A stretch of 64,000 nt of DNA from Gnetum montanum. Lineage: Eukaryota > Streptophyta > Gnetopsida > Gnetales > Gnetaceae. Both the position numbers and the translations under genes were made by a program. The stretch is taken from the NCBI GenBank assembly GCA_015680685.1, contig MNCI01006590.1, forward strand, positions 21,870 through 85,869. The letters are read 5' to 3'. The notes beneath the pieces are model-generated. The model ran no database searches and had not been told where the DNA came from. It saw only the letters and a program-made list of their open reading frames with translations. How positions within the stretch are numbered: position 1 is the stretch's first letter; every line of letters begins with the position of its first letter. Shown here one piece after another: positions 11,571 to 21,892 of the stretch.

Positions 11571-13565
11571 ATGGATCCATCTTACACAACCCCAACCGCC
11601 ATGGTCACCGCTGACTTGGGTGCCACACCTGTGAACCCTATTGCTATCACCAGGCCAGCTCCTGGTGCAGCGGGACCTCAGGGACCATCGCGTTGGTCAT
11701 TGAGGCTATAGGGAAAAGACCCAATATTTACTGTCGTGACCCTTGAGGAATACAACTTTATCTGCGTCAAGATCCAAGTGAAGCTTGCCCTTAGCCGAGC
11801 CGAAATCGAGGCGAAGCAAAATTTCGAGATGATCCATCGAGGGGGCCAGGATTTCACCCCGACAGCCTATGACATCATCCCTTTAACGGAACAGCAACAT
11901 GAAACTATAACACAGTTGGTCATGGCTAAGAGCCAGGCTGCACGAGCTATGAAGGAACCCCAGAATGGGGAGGAAGAAGATGATGAGTTTGCAACCCAGT
12001 CTGAGCATTCGTATCACACTCTTAGTCCCCACACTTACTTCAACCCATTATTCCCTTTTAACGGAGAAGCCGCCTCGCTCAACCCGGCCATGATCGCACA
12101 GACGCACATCCCTATCCTTCTGCAAGGCACTGCGTAGCCATCTGGGCTGCAAGTGCAAGTGCCCCACAACAACACGGGGGCGGTTTCCTCACTACGTGTA
12201 CTCAGCATTCCGGTGGTGGTTCCAACAGCCACCATGCCCCATTTCATTCCGTAGATCCAACCCCAAACCATATCCACAACTCGCCCGATGCAAACCTTGT
12301 CTTTGCCGCCCCCTCCAACCCAGCAGATCACCGCCGTCGTGCAGCCACAGATACCTATCCAACAACCTGCCGCAAGTCAGTGGACCTACCCCGTAGCACA
12401 ACACAACCAGTCTGCAGTGTACGGTGTGCAACCCTCGGTGGCACCCACAACGCATATTCCGCAGGTGAACTCGCAATATCCCTATCCTTATCCTGCGCAT
12501 CCGGCAGTGGCCAATCTTTCTTCCCAAATTGGTGGATGGTGGTCTTCACAGGCACCCCTGCCTACAGGGATCCCCGCCCCACCATCTACTGGCCAGACCA
12601 TCCCATCATTTCCACCACCTGGCCCTGCTTTCCCACGTTAGCCCCATGCTCCTCCTGCACAAACACCTCCAGCAACAGGTCTGGATTAAGCCTTTCTACT
12701 GATTCAAACCCTCACTGAGGAGGTTAGGCGTCTTAAGGCCACTGGCTCGGACACTGTACAGATCATGGACTTTTACCAAGATGATCTCATTAGTCTAGCA
12801 GTCCCCATGTTGTTGTTGCCACCTGGGATGTCCTTATCTCATTTTACCAAGTATAATGGGGAAGGGGATCCTAACGCTCATTTAGTCACCTTTAGATCCG
12901 AATCCTTGTTGGTGCAGCAGTGGCCTTACACGATTATCCGAGTCTTTACTATGTCTTTGACAGGGAAAGCTCTAGATTGGTATCGAGCCATCCCACGCTC
13001 TTTCATTTCAACCTTGGAAGAGCTTCTGACACAATTCGTGACTCGCTTTAAATACAACTTAAAGCCAGAAGTCACGTTAGATCAACTCATGGGAGTGGAA
13101 CAAGATCCTCTCAAACCGGTCCAGAAGTTCATACAACGCTGGAATGCTACTTTGAATGAAATACGTGAGCCAATCGCGGACTCACATTTACTGGCCATCT
13201 TCAAAGGAGCAGTCAATGACTTCATCAAGTCAAAGTTGTATTATCTTTCCCCCAACTCCTTACATCAGGCCTTCGCTCAAATTAGAAGCATCCAAGATGC
13301 TGCGGAGGCCAGCAAAGACCCAGCGTATGTCGCCTACAAGAATGCCCACAACAAGGGCAAGGACAAAGGCAAAGCGACGACAACGACAGTAGCTGCACTA
13401 GCCAAGGGCATGAAGAACAAGAACAAGAAGGCACCTACGGTGTCTCTTGAGACCACAGCTAGTGCGGGGAGCACCAGCCAGGACACAACTGCCCCTGAAG
13501 GCTCCCCCAGCCAAAACCAAACTTTGAGCATAAAGATCGCTCAAAGTATACAGCCCTGCCTGTAA
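11571..13565 (+). pseudogene. gag of the Tat-like element, first frame, with five stops
   Basis: The frame opens with ATG at 11571 (MDPSYTTPTAMVTADLG). An N-terminal Pro/Gln-rich region (about 12.2-12.6 kb) precedes the capsid-type retrotransposon gag domain at about 12.77-13.31 kb, where FTKYNGEGDPNAHL, MSLTGKALDWYRAIP and FKYNLKP fit the family in order. A Lys-rich tail follows (GKDKGKATTTTVAALAKGMK). In-frame stops are TAG at 11709, 12135, 12252 and 12639 and TAA at 12687; four are TAG, fitting CAG codons lost by C-to-T change. Near 13520 a one-base frameshift moves coding to another frame, and the remaining frame ends at 13565. The protein would form the particle that packages element RNA. 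Confidence 0.8.
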
Positions 13566-15361
13566 AACATTCAGAACTATTGAAACAATTGTTAGGGACA
13601 GGATACATGCAACCCAAAAGGGTATCCGAAGAAGCTCTGAAGCATCACAGACGTCATTGTGAACTGCTGAAGAATCCTTCTTTAGCCTTGCCTAATGAAC
13701 CACCGGTTCCAAAATCTTTCAAGCTGGACCGTTTCTGTGACTACCACCAGTTGTGTGGTCACAATACAGACTACTGCTGGGCGTTGAAGGACGACATTCA
13801 ACGCATGATCGACGAGGGTCATTTGAAACTAGACGGCAGTAGTCCGACGCGTCCGGAAAACCAAGCATTACACGTGTATAAGGATCCGTTGAATGCAAAC
13901 AATGCACCCTATACAATCAGTATGGTGAGTACGAACAGTGAGAGGAAGCCACCACCCAGACAACCTTTCGTTTTGCGTGTGCCTACCAACTCACAACAGG
14001 GGGGAAGCCCTTCATCGGCAGCCAGTGCCGTCTCAAGGCCACCATTCATCATTCAAGCACCTTCTCAGGATGCAGCTCAACCACGTAGCAACAGCCAAGC
14101 CGCAACCTTGTCCATGCCTATGCCTAGGGCACCCTTCATTCTTAGGGCACCAAAACCACCAGCTGCTCCTCTCACGTAGGGGCAGACCTCTAACCAAAAC
14201 CGCCAACCACCACCCGACAAACAAAAGGGAGTGGATACATCTGTTAACGCCACGAAAGACCACTCTATGCTCGGCTTCCCTAAGCCTAGGCCCCTGGCCT
14301 CTGTGCCTTTGCCTATGCCTCAGAGACAGGATAAAGGTGCAGAAACGCAGTCACCTCCTCTCGGCGAAAAAAAGAGCAACCCCCCGACTGACACCATTCC
14401 ACCTCGGGAGATTCGTCTCTTGGGAAGAATGGAAGAAGATAAGGGGAACAAACAACCTAGTTGAGAGAGGGACCTCCTTGACGTGTTTACGTAGGTTAAA
14501 CAGGCTTTAAAACAAGAAAATACAACACTGAGCCTCTATGACCTGCTTATGACGTCCCGGGAACACCGTGAGGCTATGGTCCGCATACTTACATCCATAT
14601 CTGTGGATGAAAGCTTGCCAGTGGAGGAGGAAGCGATACACGCGGTCATGTTTCCTTCCGAAGCTGAGCAACCTAAGCCCACCTCACTGACCTTTCATGA
14701 CGAGTCCATCAAAGATGATCCTGAGAAAGGTCAGGTGACAATTGAACCCATGTTCATCACCATTCGGGTTGGTTAATACCGAATCCGGAGGGTGCATGTG
14801 GACGACGGCGCAGCTACCAATGTCATTCCTTATCCCATCATGGATAGGTTGGGTCTGGTCGACCAGATCAGTCCCACAATGACAGCATGCGTAAAGTCGT
14901 TCAATGGAGCAAGGGTTTAGGTCAAAGGGACGATGCGTATCGAGTTTGTGGCAGGGAATCAATTCCCAACGAATGCCACATTCTTAGTCGTTGAGGAGAT
15001 GCCTGGCTTCAAATTGATCCTAGGGAGGTCCTGGTTAGCCTAGCTGAGGGCGATTTCATCACCGATACATCAGGAAATACACCTACCTTACGCAGGAGGG
15101 GAGGTCGTAATACGCGGCAATGAAATCACCTCCAGGACTGTCAACAACATTGAGGAAGAATGGGGTTCGGAGATAGAAACCTCGGATGATCAGACCAATC
15201 TCCCAATCCCTCAAAAAACTGAAACCAATAATGACAGTCAAGCCTGGGCCAACCTACCATTTCAGGATGGCGGCGTAGAGGAGTCAGATCGTAAATCCCC
15301 CTGCCCTTACGTAACACCCAACATGAAGGCCATTAAGAGACAACTGAGGATTGATGGTTGA
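13525..15361 (+). pseudogene. gag C-terminus and aspartic protease of the Tat-like element, broken
   Basis: After the frameshift the frame resumes with KYTALPVKHSELLKQLL, matching the YTPLP motif usual in Tat-type gag, then a Cys/His knuckle CDYHQLCGHNTDYC at about 13.73-13.78 kb. A Pro-rich linker leads to the protease: VHVDDGAATNVIPYPIMDRL near 14.80 kb carries the active Asp (DDGA where DSGA-like forms are usual), followed by FNGARV and LILGRSWL. Stops are TAG at 14177, 14492, 14918 and 15041, TGA at 14462 and TAA at 14774; the frame closes with TGA at 15359-15361. The protease would cut the gag-pol polyprotein. RT does not follow directly but starts 5.2 kb later in another frame. Confidence 0.75.
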
Positions 15362-15595
15362 AGAATGGCATTTACGCACATTATCATGTTTTTTATCAGC
15401 TATTGTTGTTTGCATTCAGCAGTCTATTTTTCATTCAATACATATTTACGCTATAAAAGTTTTCAATTTTTACGCTTGCCATCTCTTTACGCTATTACAT
15501 TTCTTTTATGTACGCTATTCATGTTGCTTAATCACTTTAGCCTAATTACGCAGAATTGTATACTGTCATCATTTACACTTCCTATATTACGCAAA

Positions 15596-15794
15596 TGGCC
15601 CGCAACGGCCTTAAACTAGCCAGGGCTCGCAATGGCCTTAAACTAGCCAGGGCCCGCAATGGCCTTAAACTAGCTATGGTCCACAACGGCCTTAAACTAA
15701 TTTCCAGTTTACGCAGACTCCTATGATGGCCTGCAATGGCCTAAAACTAGTCCCCAGCTTACGCATATGGCCCGCAATGGCCTTAAACTAGCTC
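15596..15794 (+). repeat. Minisatellite 1, about six units (CCGCAAYGGCCTTAAACTAG)
   Basis: Units of about 27 bases with the core GGCCCGCAATGGCCTTAAAC follow each other from 15596. The last two are spaced apart by TTACGC-containing segments. The array lies downstream of the antisense gene stop and inside the candidate sense intron. Its core is related to minisatellite 2 at 23826-24344 on the same strand (about 17 of 23 positions alike by eye). Tat-lineage elements often carry variable tandem repeats. Confidence 0.8.
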
Positions 15795-17454
15795 TTCCAT
15801 TCCATCAGCATAACTTAGGCAAAATCCTTAACAATTACGCTTACGCTTTGCAGATAAAAACGCAAAAGACAAAACAAAAATAAATAGCATTTAAAATTAC
15901 CACAAAAAGCTCGTAGCTAGTCTTCCAGTCATTAGCATAACCATTGTTGATTCCAATCAATAAAACCATGCGTAAATCACAATTACGCATCTCCCATAAT
16001 GCCACTGTCACCAGTATCTCTTAAGTCCGGCTCTAGGCCTAATGGATCGTCCTCTAGTGGACCTTCTCTTCTAGGAAGTATTCCTTCATGAGGAATTTCC
16101 TCTTAATGAGGTCCTTGCTCTGGCACCGGCTCCACAAGGGGACACTCTTCATCACTATGCTCCTCTTCCTGCGCTTGCTCCTCAGCTTGCTCATCTTCTC
16201 TATCCCCTTCAGGCACCTAGATATAGAAAACATATTAGCAAGATAAAACTTGACAACACAATAGGAAAATTTAGATTTAGCCATGATTAAACTTACTCGC
16301 GATGGCCTTGCTTCCGCAGCAAAAGGAAGCTTTTCTAGGCCAGCCCACAGGCGCTTCATAATTTTCTCCTCAGTTAGGTTCGACCACACATCATCTCCCA
16401 AGGCAGCTCCAGCCTTCACCTTCCCTTTCTCCATGCTAGTCCAGCGAGGCAAGTCAAGGAAGAATGTAGGGACTATAGTCTGGCCCCCAGGGAGAGTCAT
16501 CTCTCTTTCCGAGGATGCACTTACAGTCACCTGCTCTTGGAACTTCTCGAAGGCTTCGGATGCTCCAATGACGTCAAGGAAGACTTGCAAGGATTGAGCT
16601 TTGATGGCAGAATCGTGACAAAGTTTACGATAAGCGATGCTTTCTCGCTTATACAAATGTTTGTGGTCCTTTTCCTTCTGCCCCCACTCTTGCACACTTG
16701 CACACTTGCACAGTAATCCCTCCAATCCTGGCTTTTCTGAGCTAGGAGCTTTATCTACATCCGCTGCTCTACTAATGCTCGACTAGTTTGCACGCTGTTT
16801 TTGATGGTGGTCCAATAACGGGAGTAATCAATTACAGTAGTACGCCAGTCCTCATCGCCTGTCTCCCGCGCCTGTAGGAACTCGCATCGTCAGGTCTCCG
16901 ACCTCTTTGGTCAGAGACTCAATCTTCTGCTTTGACCTCTACAGCCTTTTCCAGAGGTTTTCATTCACGCCCTTACTCTCCCATAAGGAGCGGGTCGAGT
17001 GTAACGCACATTTACGCATCTCCTCATAAATGTGATGTGGCACGACCGCCCCATCCGATGGAGGCTCCACTGTGTCCAAATCAATGGGCTCCGTTGGGTC
17101 CCATCGAAGGCGAGCTCCTAACAGCAAAAATTATCATTGTCTATGACACATTACTACTGTATAACAAAATAAACATTTTATAGCTACAACGTACCAGCTT
17201 CAGGATCGACGCGCTCGAGGCGCTCGATCATATCACTGACAACGCCTTCCATGAAGGCGAACTTGTCAGGAAAGTCTCTCCACGCTCTGCTCACAGCAAC
17301 GGATGTGGACGCATCCTCTTCTCCTGTAGCGTAGTCAAGTTAGAAGCTCTAATTATTAACAGAATTCTACAAAATTTCTAACATGCTCATTACCTCTACC
17401 AGTAATAGTGGCGGCCCTGTCAATATCTTCTGTCTCCTTCCCCCCTTCACGCAC

Positions 17455-17600
17455 AAGGGTCTGTGCGTCACTTGCCCCTCCAGCTGGGGCCTCCTCATGC
17501 ACATGAGTCTGTGCGGCGCTTGTCTCAACAGCTGGGGCCTCCTCACGTACAAGGGTCTGTGCGTGGCTCACCTTAACAGCTAGGGCCTCTTTTTCTAAAA
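17455..17600 (-). repeat. 42-base in-frame tandem repeat in antisense exon 5
   Basis: About three and a half units of 42 bases encode a 14-residue repeat: SHAQTLVREEAPAVE, SAAQTHVHEEAPAGG, SDAQTLVREGG. Unit length is a multiple of three, so copy changes keep the frame, as expected if the frame was under selection while the array evolved. Confidence 0.7.
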
Positions 17601-19272
17601 CTGGGGTCCCTTCCCCACGACTTAGAATCACTGCCCCTGTTTCAGGGGTCAGCTGCTCCATAATTTTCACTGGTCATATCACAGTACATTTCATATATCA
17701 TTCAAAATATTCTAAGTAAACATTGCGTAATACAGCTTTCAATACATTTCTTCATACTTACCAGGCGGAGGCTTACTCTGCTGAACTCTGACCTCCACAG
17801 CTCGGCCTGCGCCACTCCCAGGCTCTGCAGAGACCTCGCTTATATGAAGCCTTTTACGCTGAGCTGCAGGTTCTACAATTTCCACCACCAAACGTTTCCC
17901 TCGTGAGGCATCGCCAGTGTAGGTAGGCATTATCCCGCCTACACTGTCGGAGCCTCGCAATCGAGACGCCGCCAAACCCTTGGTCGTTATCGACAGAGAC
18001 TCCCCAATCCCTTCCAGAGGATCCTACCCACGGGTAGTGCTGAGGATATGTGTAATCCAAGGTTTGGATAGCTGGTCTCGGTCTTGTTGCACCCAGACCC
18101 CATTCCTTTGGACGACCAAAAACTCAGCAAAACGCCGAAGGCAAGCTATGAAGAAGGCGTAATGCACATTGAAACGAGACTCGAGCTTCTTGCGAAGCCT
18201 GATCATCTCAGTGCGTAGTCCCGCAGCAAAATAGCTTGCCCAATTGAACTGGGTCCCTTCTTCCAGAACCTCCCGCATAATACGGGTCTGCTCTATGGAA
18301 AAGAACTTCCCTTGCGAGAGCGTTCTGGGGAAAGTCTGAGCCCGGAAAAGGGGATAAACTGTCTTGGCGATTCCTAGTTTGATTCTTTCACAAGGAATCC
18401 CTTTAGGCTCCTTCTTGACACTTACCCACTCCTCCAGCCACTTCTGATAGTTGAGACTCCTCTTCGCCTTCTAGTCTATGGGAAGGCCATCAGAGGGGAC
18501 GCTAAAAAGGTCCTTAAAGAGCTGAGCGTCAATGTCAAAACTTACACGCACGTTATGCACACGTGTGCAAAAACGCTCTGCCTTTTCGCTAAAGGAGTTG
18601 ACCAAGGTTAGGATTTCACTGGCGGGGACGTTAGGAGTTGCAGCTAAAAATAAATGCATTAGCCTCGCTTCTCGGATCTTGGTGACCACCACAACCGGGG
18701 CCACCGCGTGGCCAAGCCAGCATTGTGCATCCTTGATGTCGCCGTAGCGGAAAAGGATGGTATTTGCCTCGCGGCCGGAAATTGTAGGGGTAATCTCCCG
18801 GGATTCCCTAACTGAACAACATAAGACACAGGTCAGACTAAAATACTATTACGCAGCGTTCACAATTCACAACTACACCACACAACAATAGAATACGCAG
18901 TAGTTTTACCAGGTCCAAATGGCAAAGGAAATGGAGGAAGGTTCCTCTGCACGTCCTCAACGGTAAGGGGCGGATCCAAGGTCCAGTCATCATGTAGCCA
19001 CCTGAGATTCTGGCAATTCTCAAAAGCATCAGCATAGCGGGTGGGGTACTCATGAATGTCGAAGCCGATCTGCCCCATCACACCGGCACGTACGTTGCTA
19101 GTTGAGGTAAACACCTTTATTGCCGTTTCGGTCCATGACAAAGTATCACCATCTCCTACTAACCTGTTCTCATGAATAAAAAACCTATACCATACCACAT
19201 AGATTTATCTTGCGCTTTACAAAACATAGGCAATAGACATGTAATGACAATATAGCCAACAAAATTGCTTAC

Positions 19273-19722
19273 CCACCTGAGTAGTACACTGTGCCTGGTG
19301 GGTTCTGGAAGTAGGTCGAGATATGGTGAGACACGAATAGAGTGTTATATGCGTGGTAGCAACTAAACTGGGCCATTTCCCAGATCCAACTTAAGCACCT
19401 CAAACCTTGGGCGCTAAGTTCTCGGTCCTCGAGACGACCAGTATCAATGGCTCCGTCTGTCAAGAAAGCCAGGATCCCCTACACGGAACCCACTAACAGG
19501 TGCTCCAAAATGGCACCAGCAATATCGCCCGAAAAATTAGACCATATAATAACGCTATAGTTACGCAGTAAGAACTGCAGAAACTCCAGCACACCCTTTC
19601 GAAACCATATGGCCTTCCCATGCAACCGAGTTTGTGGGGGAGGGACATTAGGCACGATCGGGTTTATGCAGCACAAAACCCCAACGATGTCTAACACGAT
19701 TAAGACAGGCTTCAGCATAATA
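19273..19722 (-). other. Antisense gene exon 2: FCP1/NIF (HAD)-like phosphatase domain remnant
   Basis: The exon opens with KPVLIVLDIVGVLCC, which aligns with HAD motif I of FCP1/NLI-interacting-factor phosphatases (usual form LVLDLDGVL, DxDG). The first Asp is kept and the second is Val (GTT). About 25 residues later comes RKGVLEFLQFLLRNYSVIIW then SNFSGDIAGAILEHLL, fitting the family's FLEF..YEVVIWSS...NVEAIL segment with the motif II Ser. A TAG follows after GSV, and then the same frame continues to the donor at 19273. These enzymes dephosphorylate proteins, classically the RNA polymerase II tail. Losing the second Asp would remove activity. The assignment rests on motif reading only. Confidence 0.5.
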
Positions 19723-20262
19723 CTGTACAGAAAACGCAATACACAGATCAACATCTAGATTCACATTTGCATGTTTAAATATAGAAAACCTACGAATTAT
19801 GCTTAGTTATCCATGCCGAAATCGTCAAAACCCTTGCAATAGCGCAAGGTTTGTCCCTGACAACGACGATAGACGCAATCCCCTTTAAACCCTCGTCTTA
19901 ACGCGAGGTCCATAGTCTAAAACCCTCATTTACGCAAACGACGCTACAACAATAAACACTGCTAGAATAACACAAATACGCAAGCAACGGCCTACCGGTT
20001 CAAGGGCGTAGGGTCCCTTACTTCGACCACTGCCTGCAAAGCGCGCTGTAGATTCTCTTGCACCTCGTCGATCTTGGCTAATTTTGTGTTCTTCCTTTTT
20101 GCTTTAGGCGCCATTTTCACAGCTTCAAAACCTTCATAGTTTCACACGCTCACGTCTTTGCAAATTACACGTTCCCACCTTCCGCTCCTCTTTCTCTTGC
20201 TTCGTAACAGTTAGGAATTTGAATTCACGACAGCCAGCAGCCCGTTCTCACCGAAAACTACT

Positions 20263-20270
20263 TACTTATA
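20263..20270 (-). promoter_or_regulatory. TATA-like box of the antisense gene
   Basis: The minus strand reads CCTATAAGTAAG, with TATAAGTA at 20270-20263. That is about 150 bases upstream of the antisense ATG at 20114, which would leave a leader of roughly 120 bases. It suggests the antisense gene is, or was, transcribed from its own promoter instead of from an LTR. No experimental support. Confidence 0.45.
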
Positions 20271-20529
20271 GGCGAAAATCACCGACTTGATATCCGATTT
20301 CAAAGGGACTTTCCTAAAACGGAACCCAAAAATCAAGGTATTAATGCGGCAAATATCGCATGCGCCACTGTCCGAAATGACGTTAAACTACCACATCTTA
20401 TCGCCTCGTAATCAGGTAGCATTGATTACAGCCTAATTCGCAATATTCAAAATTCAGTTAGCTTTCCACGATTCGACAACACCACGTCATGCTTTCTCCT
20501 AATCACTTGCGCATTTGGCGATTTTGCAG

Positions 20530-21892
20530 GATGGTTGGCAAATGGACACAACATTTTCAGCACCCTTAACTTTGACAAGCCCATACGGGAGAGTAGTTAG
20601 GCAATTTGACCTGACGCTAGTAGAAATTAACCCTCCCTTTGACAATGTAACCATAACCACGTCGAAAACGTCCCCAGAATTGCCAGAACAGTTGACACGC
20701 ACACTAGACCTGGAGGCTGGAGACATCACCGAAGACCCCCTCAATGAGGTTTCTATCGTTACGCATAAGGGTGAAGCCAAAACGCTTAAGGTTAGTTCTT
20801 TACTAGACCAGAAAATGCACGATTCTATAAAACAGGTCCTTCAAGACAACATTACGATATTTGCGTGGTCATACGAGAATATGCCGGGACTAGATCCCAG
20901 GTTAATTCAGCATAACATAATCTTAGACCCGCAGATTAAAGCAATTAGGCAAAAGGTACAAAAAATCAAGCCAGAGATCGCGCTAGCTGTGCATGATGAG
21001 ATCACCAAATTGTATCAGGCTGGTTTCATCTGCGCGGTCGATTACTCGGATTGGGTATCTAACATTGTAGTTGTCCCAAAAAAGACCAGAAGCATACGCA
21101 TCTACATAGACTTCCGAGATCTAAACAAGGCCACAATCAAAGATAACTTCCCACTACCGAGTATCGACCAACTAGTCGATACGACAGCTGGGCATGCGCT
21201 TTTGTCCTTCATGGATGGCTTTTCGGTCTATAACCAGATTCGCATCAACCCAGAACATCAATTGACCACGACATTCATGATGCCCTGGGGCACCTTTTGC
21301 TACACCATGATGCCTTTTGGTCTAAAAAACGTCGGAGCAACGTATCAACGAGCCATGACATACATCTTTAGCGATTACCTCTTAGGGAGACTAAATGACT
21401 ATGTTGAAAATATAGCTGTTAAGTCTTTAAAGTCAGAAGATCATTCAGAAGACCTGGAGTTAGTCCTCAAAAGATGCTCCAAATATGATCTCCGACTTAA
21501 CCCAAAGAAATGTGTATTCGGGGTCAAAACCAGACGCATGTTGGGGTTTGTGGTGTCTAAAACCGGCATACGAGTTGACCCTGATAAGGTCAAAGCCATT
21601 GTCGAATTAATACCTCCTAGAGACCTCAAGCAATTACGCGGGTTACAAGGACGATTACAGTTTATACGCCGGTTCATCTTGAGATTAACCGACAAGTTAC
21701 ACCCTATGCAACATTTGCTTAAAAAGGGGGTTAATTTCGAATGGACGGACGATTGCCAGCGTGTGTTTAACAGCCTAAAATAGGAACTTCAACACTTACC
21801 AACAGTTTTCCCACCACAAAGGGACCTACCATTTTACATTTACCTCGCAACTTCGGACGTAGCGTTAGCAGCATTACTTTGTCAAAGGAGGG
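20530..21892 (+). pseudogene. Reverse transcriptase of the Tat-like element, catalytic YVDD lost
   Basis: The frame is open from 20515 to a TAG at 21781-21783 (422 codons), and the true coding start is probably the acceptor at 20530. RT blocks appear in order: WVSNIVVVPKK, RIYIDFRDLNKATIKDNFPL, LLSFMDGFSVYNQI, TFCYTMMPFGLKNVGATYQR, and the active site block as LNDYVENIAVKSL, where YVDD is expected, so both catalytic Asp residues are replaced (Glu and Asn). The thumb (LGFVVSKTGIRVDPDKVKAI) and connection (LRGLQGRLQFIRRFI) follow. After the TAG the RNase H domain begins (FYIYLATSDVALAALL) and runs into the N gap. It would copy element RNA into DNA; this copy is inactive. Confidence 0.85.

Larger units (their letters stand above)
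15983..20114 (-). pseudogene. Antisense 8-exon gene inside the retrotransposon, FCP1-like N-terminal region
   Basis: Read on the minus strand, predicted exons are 20114-19996 (ATG, MAPKAKRKNTKLAK, basic), 19722-19273 (FCP1-like), 19184-18910, 18811-17762, 17669-17400 (or to 17394), 17323-17195, 17117-16297 and 16216-15983 (acidic tail, stop GCG TAA). Donors and acceptors are canonical (for example G|GTAAGT at 17762, A|GTAAGT at 16297, CTGTACAG at 19723), and every junction keeps the reading phase, giving about 1,116 codons. Exon 4 (about 350 codons, with YAFFIACLRRFAEFLVV) is unknown to me. Breaks: TAG near 19480, near 18471 and near 18018 and in exon 7, two compensating frameshifts in exon 7, and TAA in exon 8. 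It has its own TATA-like box. Antisense extra ORFs are known in Tat elements, but this multi-exon one between protease and RT is not one I know. Confidence 0.6.
15311..20529 (+). other. Candidate sense intron between protease and RT
   Basis: Inference. On the sense strand, GTAACA at 15311 is a possible donor directly after a complete codon of the protease frame (phase 0). TTTTGCAG ending at 20529 is a good acceptor directly before a complete codon of the RT frame (phase 0). Removing 15311-20529 would join protease and RT in frame. Ogre elements of the Tat lineage are known to have a spliced intron at this place, but of far smaller size. The block holds the antisense gene (15983-20114), its TATA box and a minisatellite (15596-15794). 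Alternatively the block is an insertion: the octamer GATGGTTG occurs at both borders (15353-15360 and 20530-20537), in frame on both sides. Confidence 0.45.

Noticed and set aside
12035-12527. Minus-strand open frames of up to 111 codons opposite gag
   Set aside because: They are shadows of the Pro/Gln-rich gag region with no motif, start or splice context.
15353-20537. DNA transposon with terminal inverted repeats carrying the antisense gene
   Set aside because: The octamer repeats could be a target duplication, but the sequences just inside (AAGAATGGCATTTACGC against CTGCAAAATCGCCAAATGC on the other strand) are not convincing inverted repeats.
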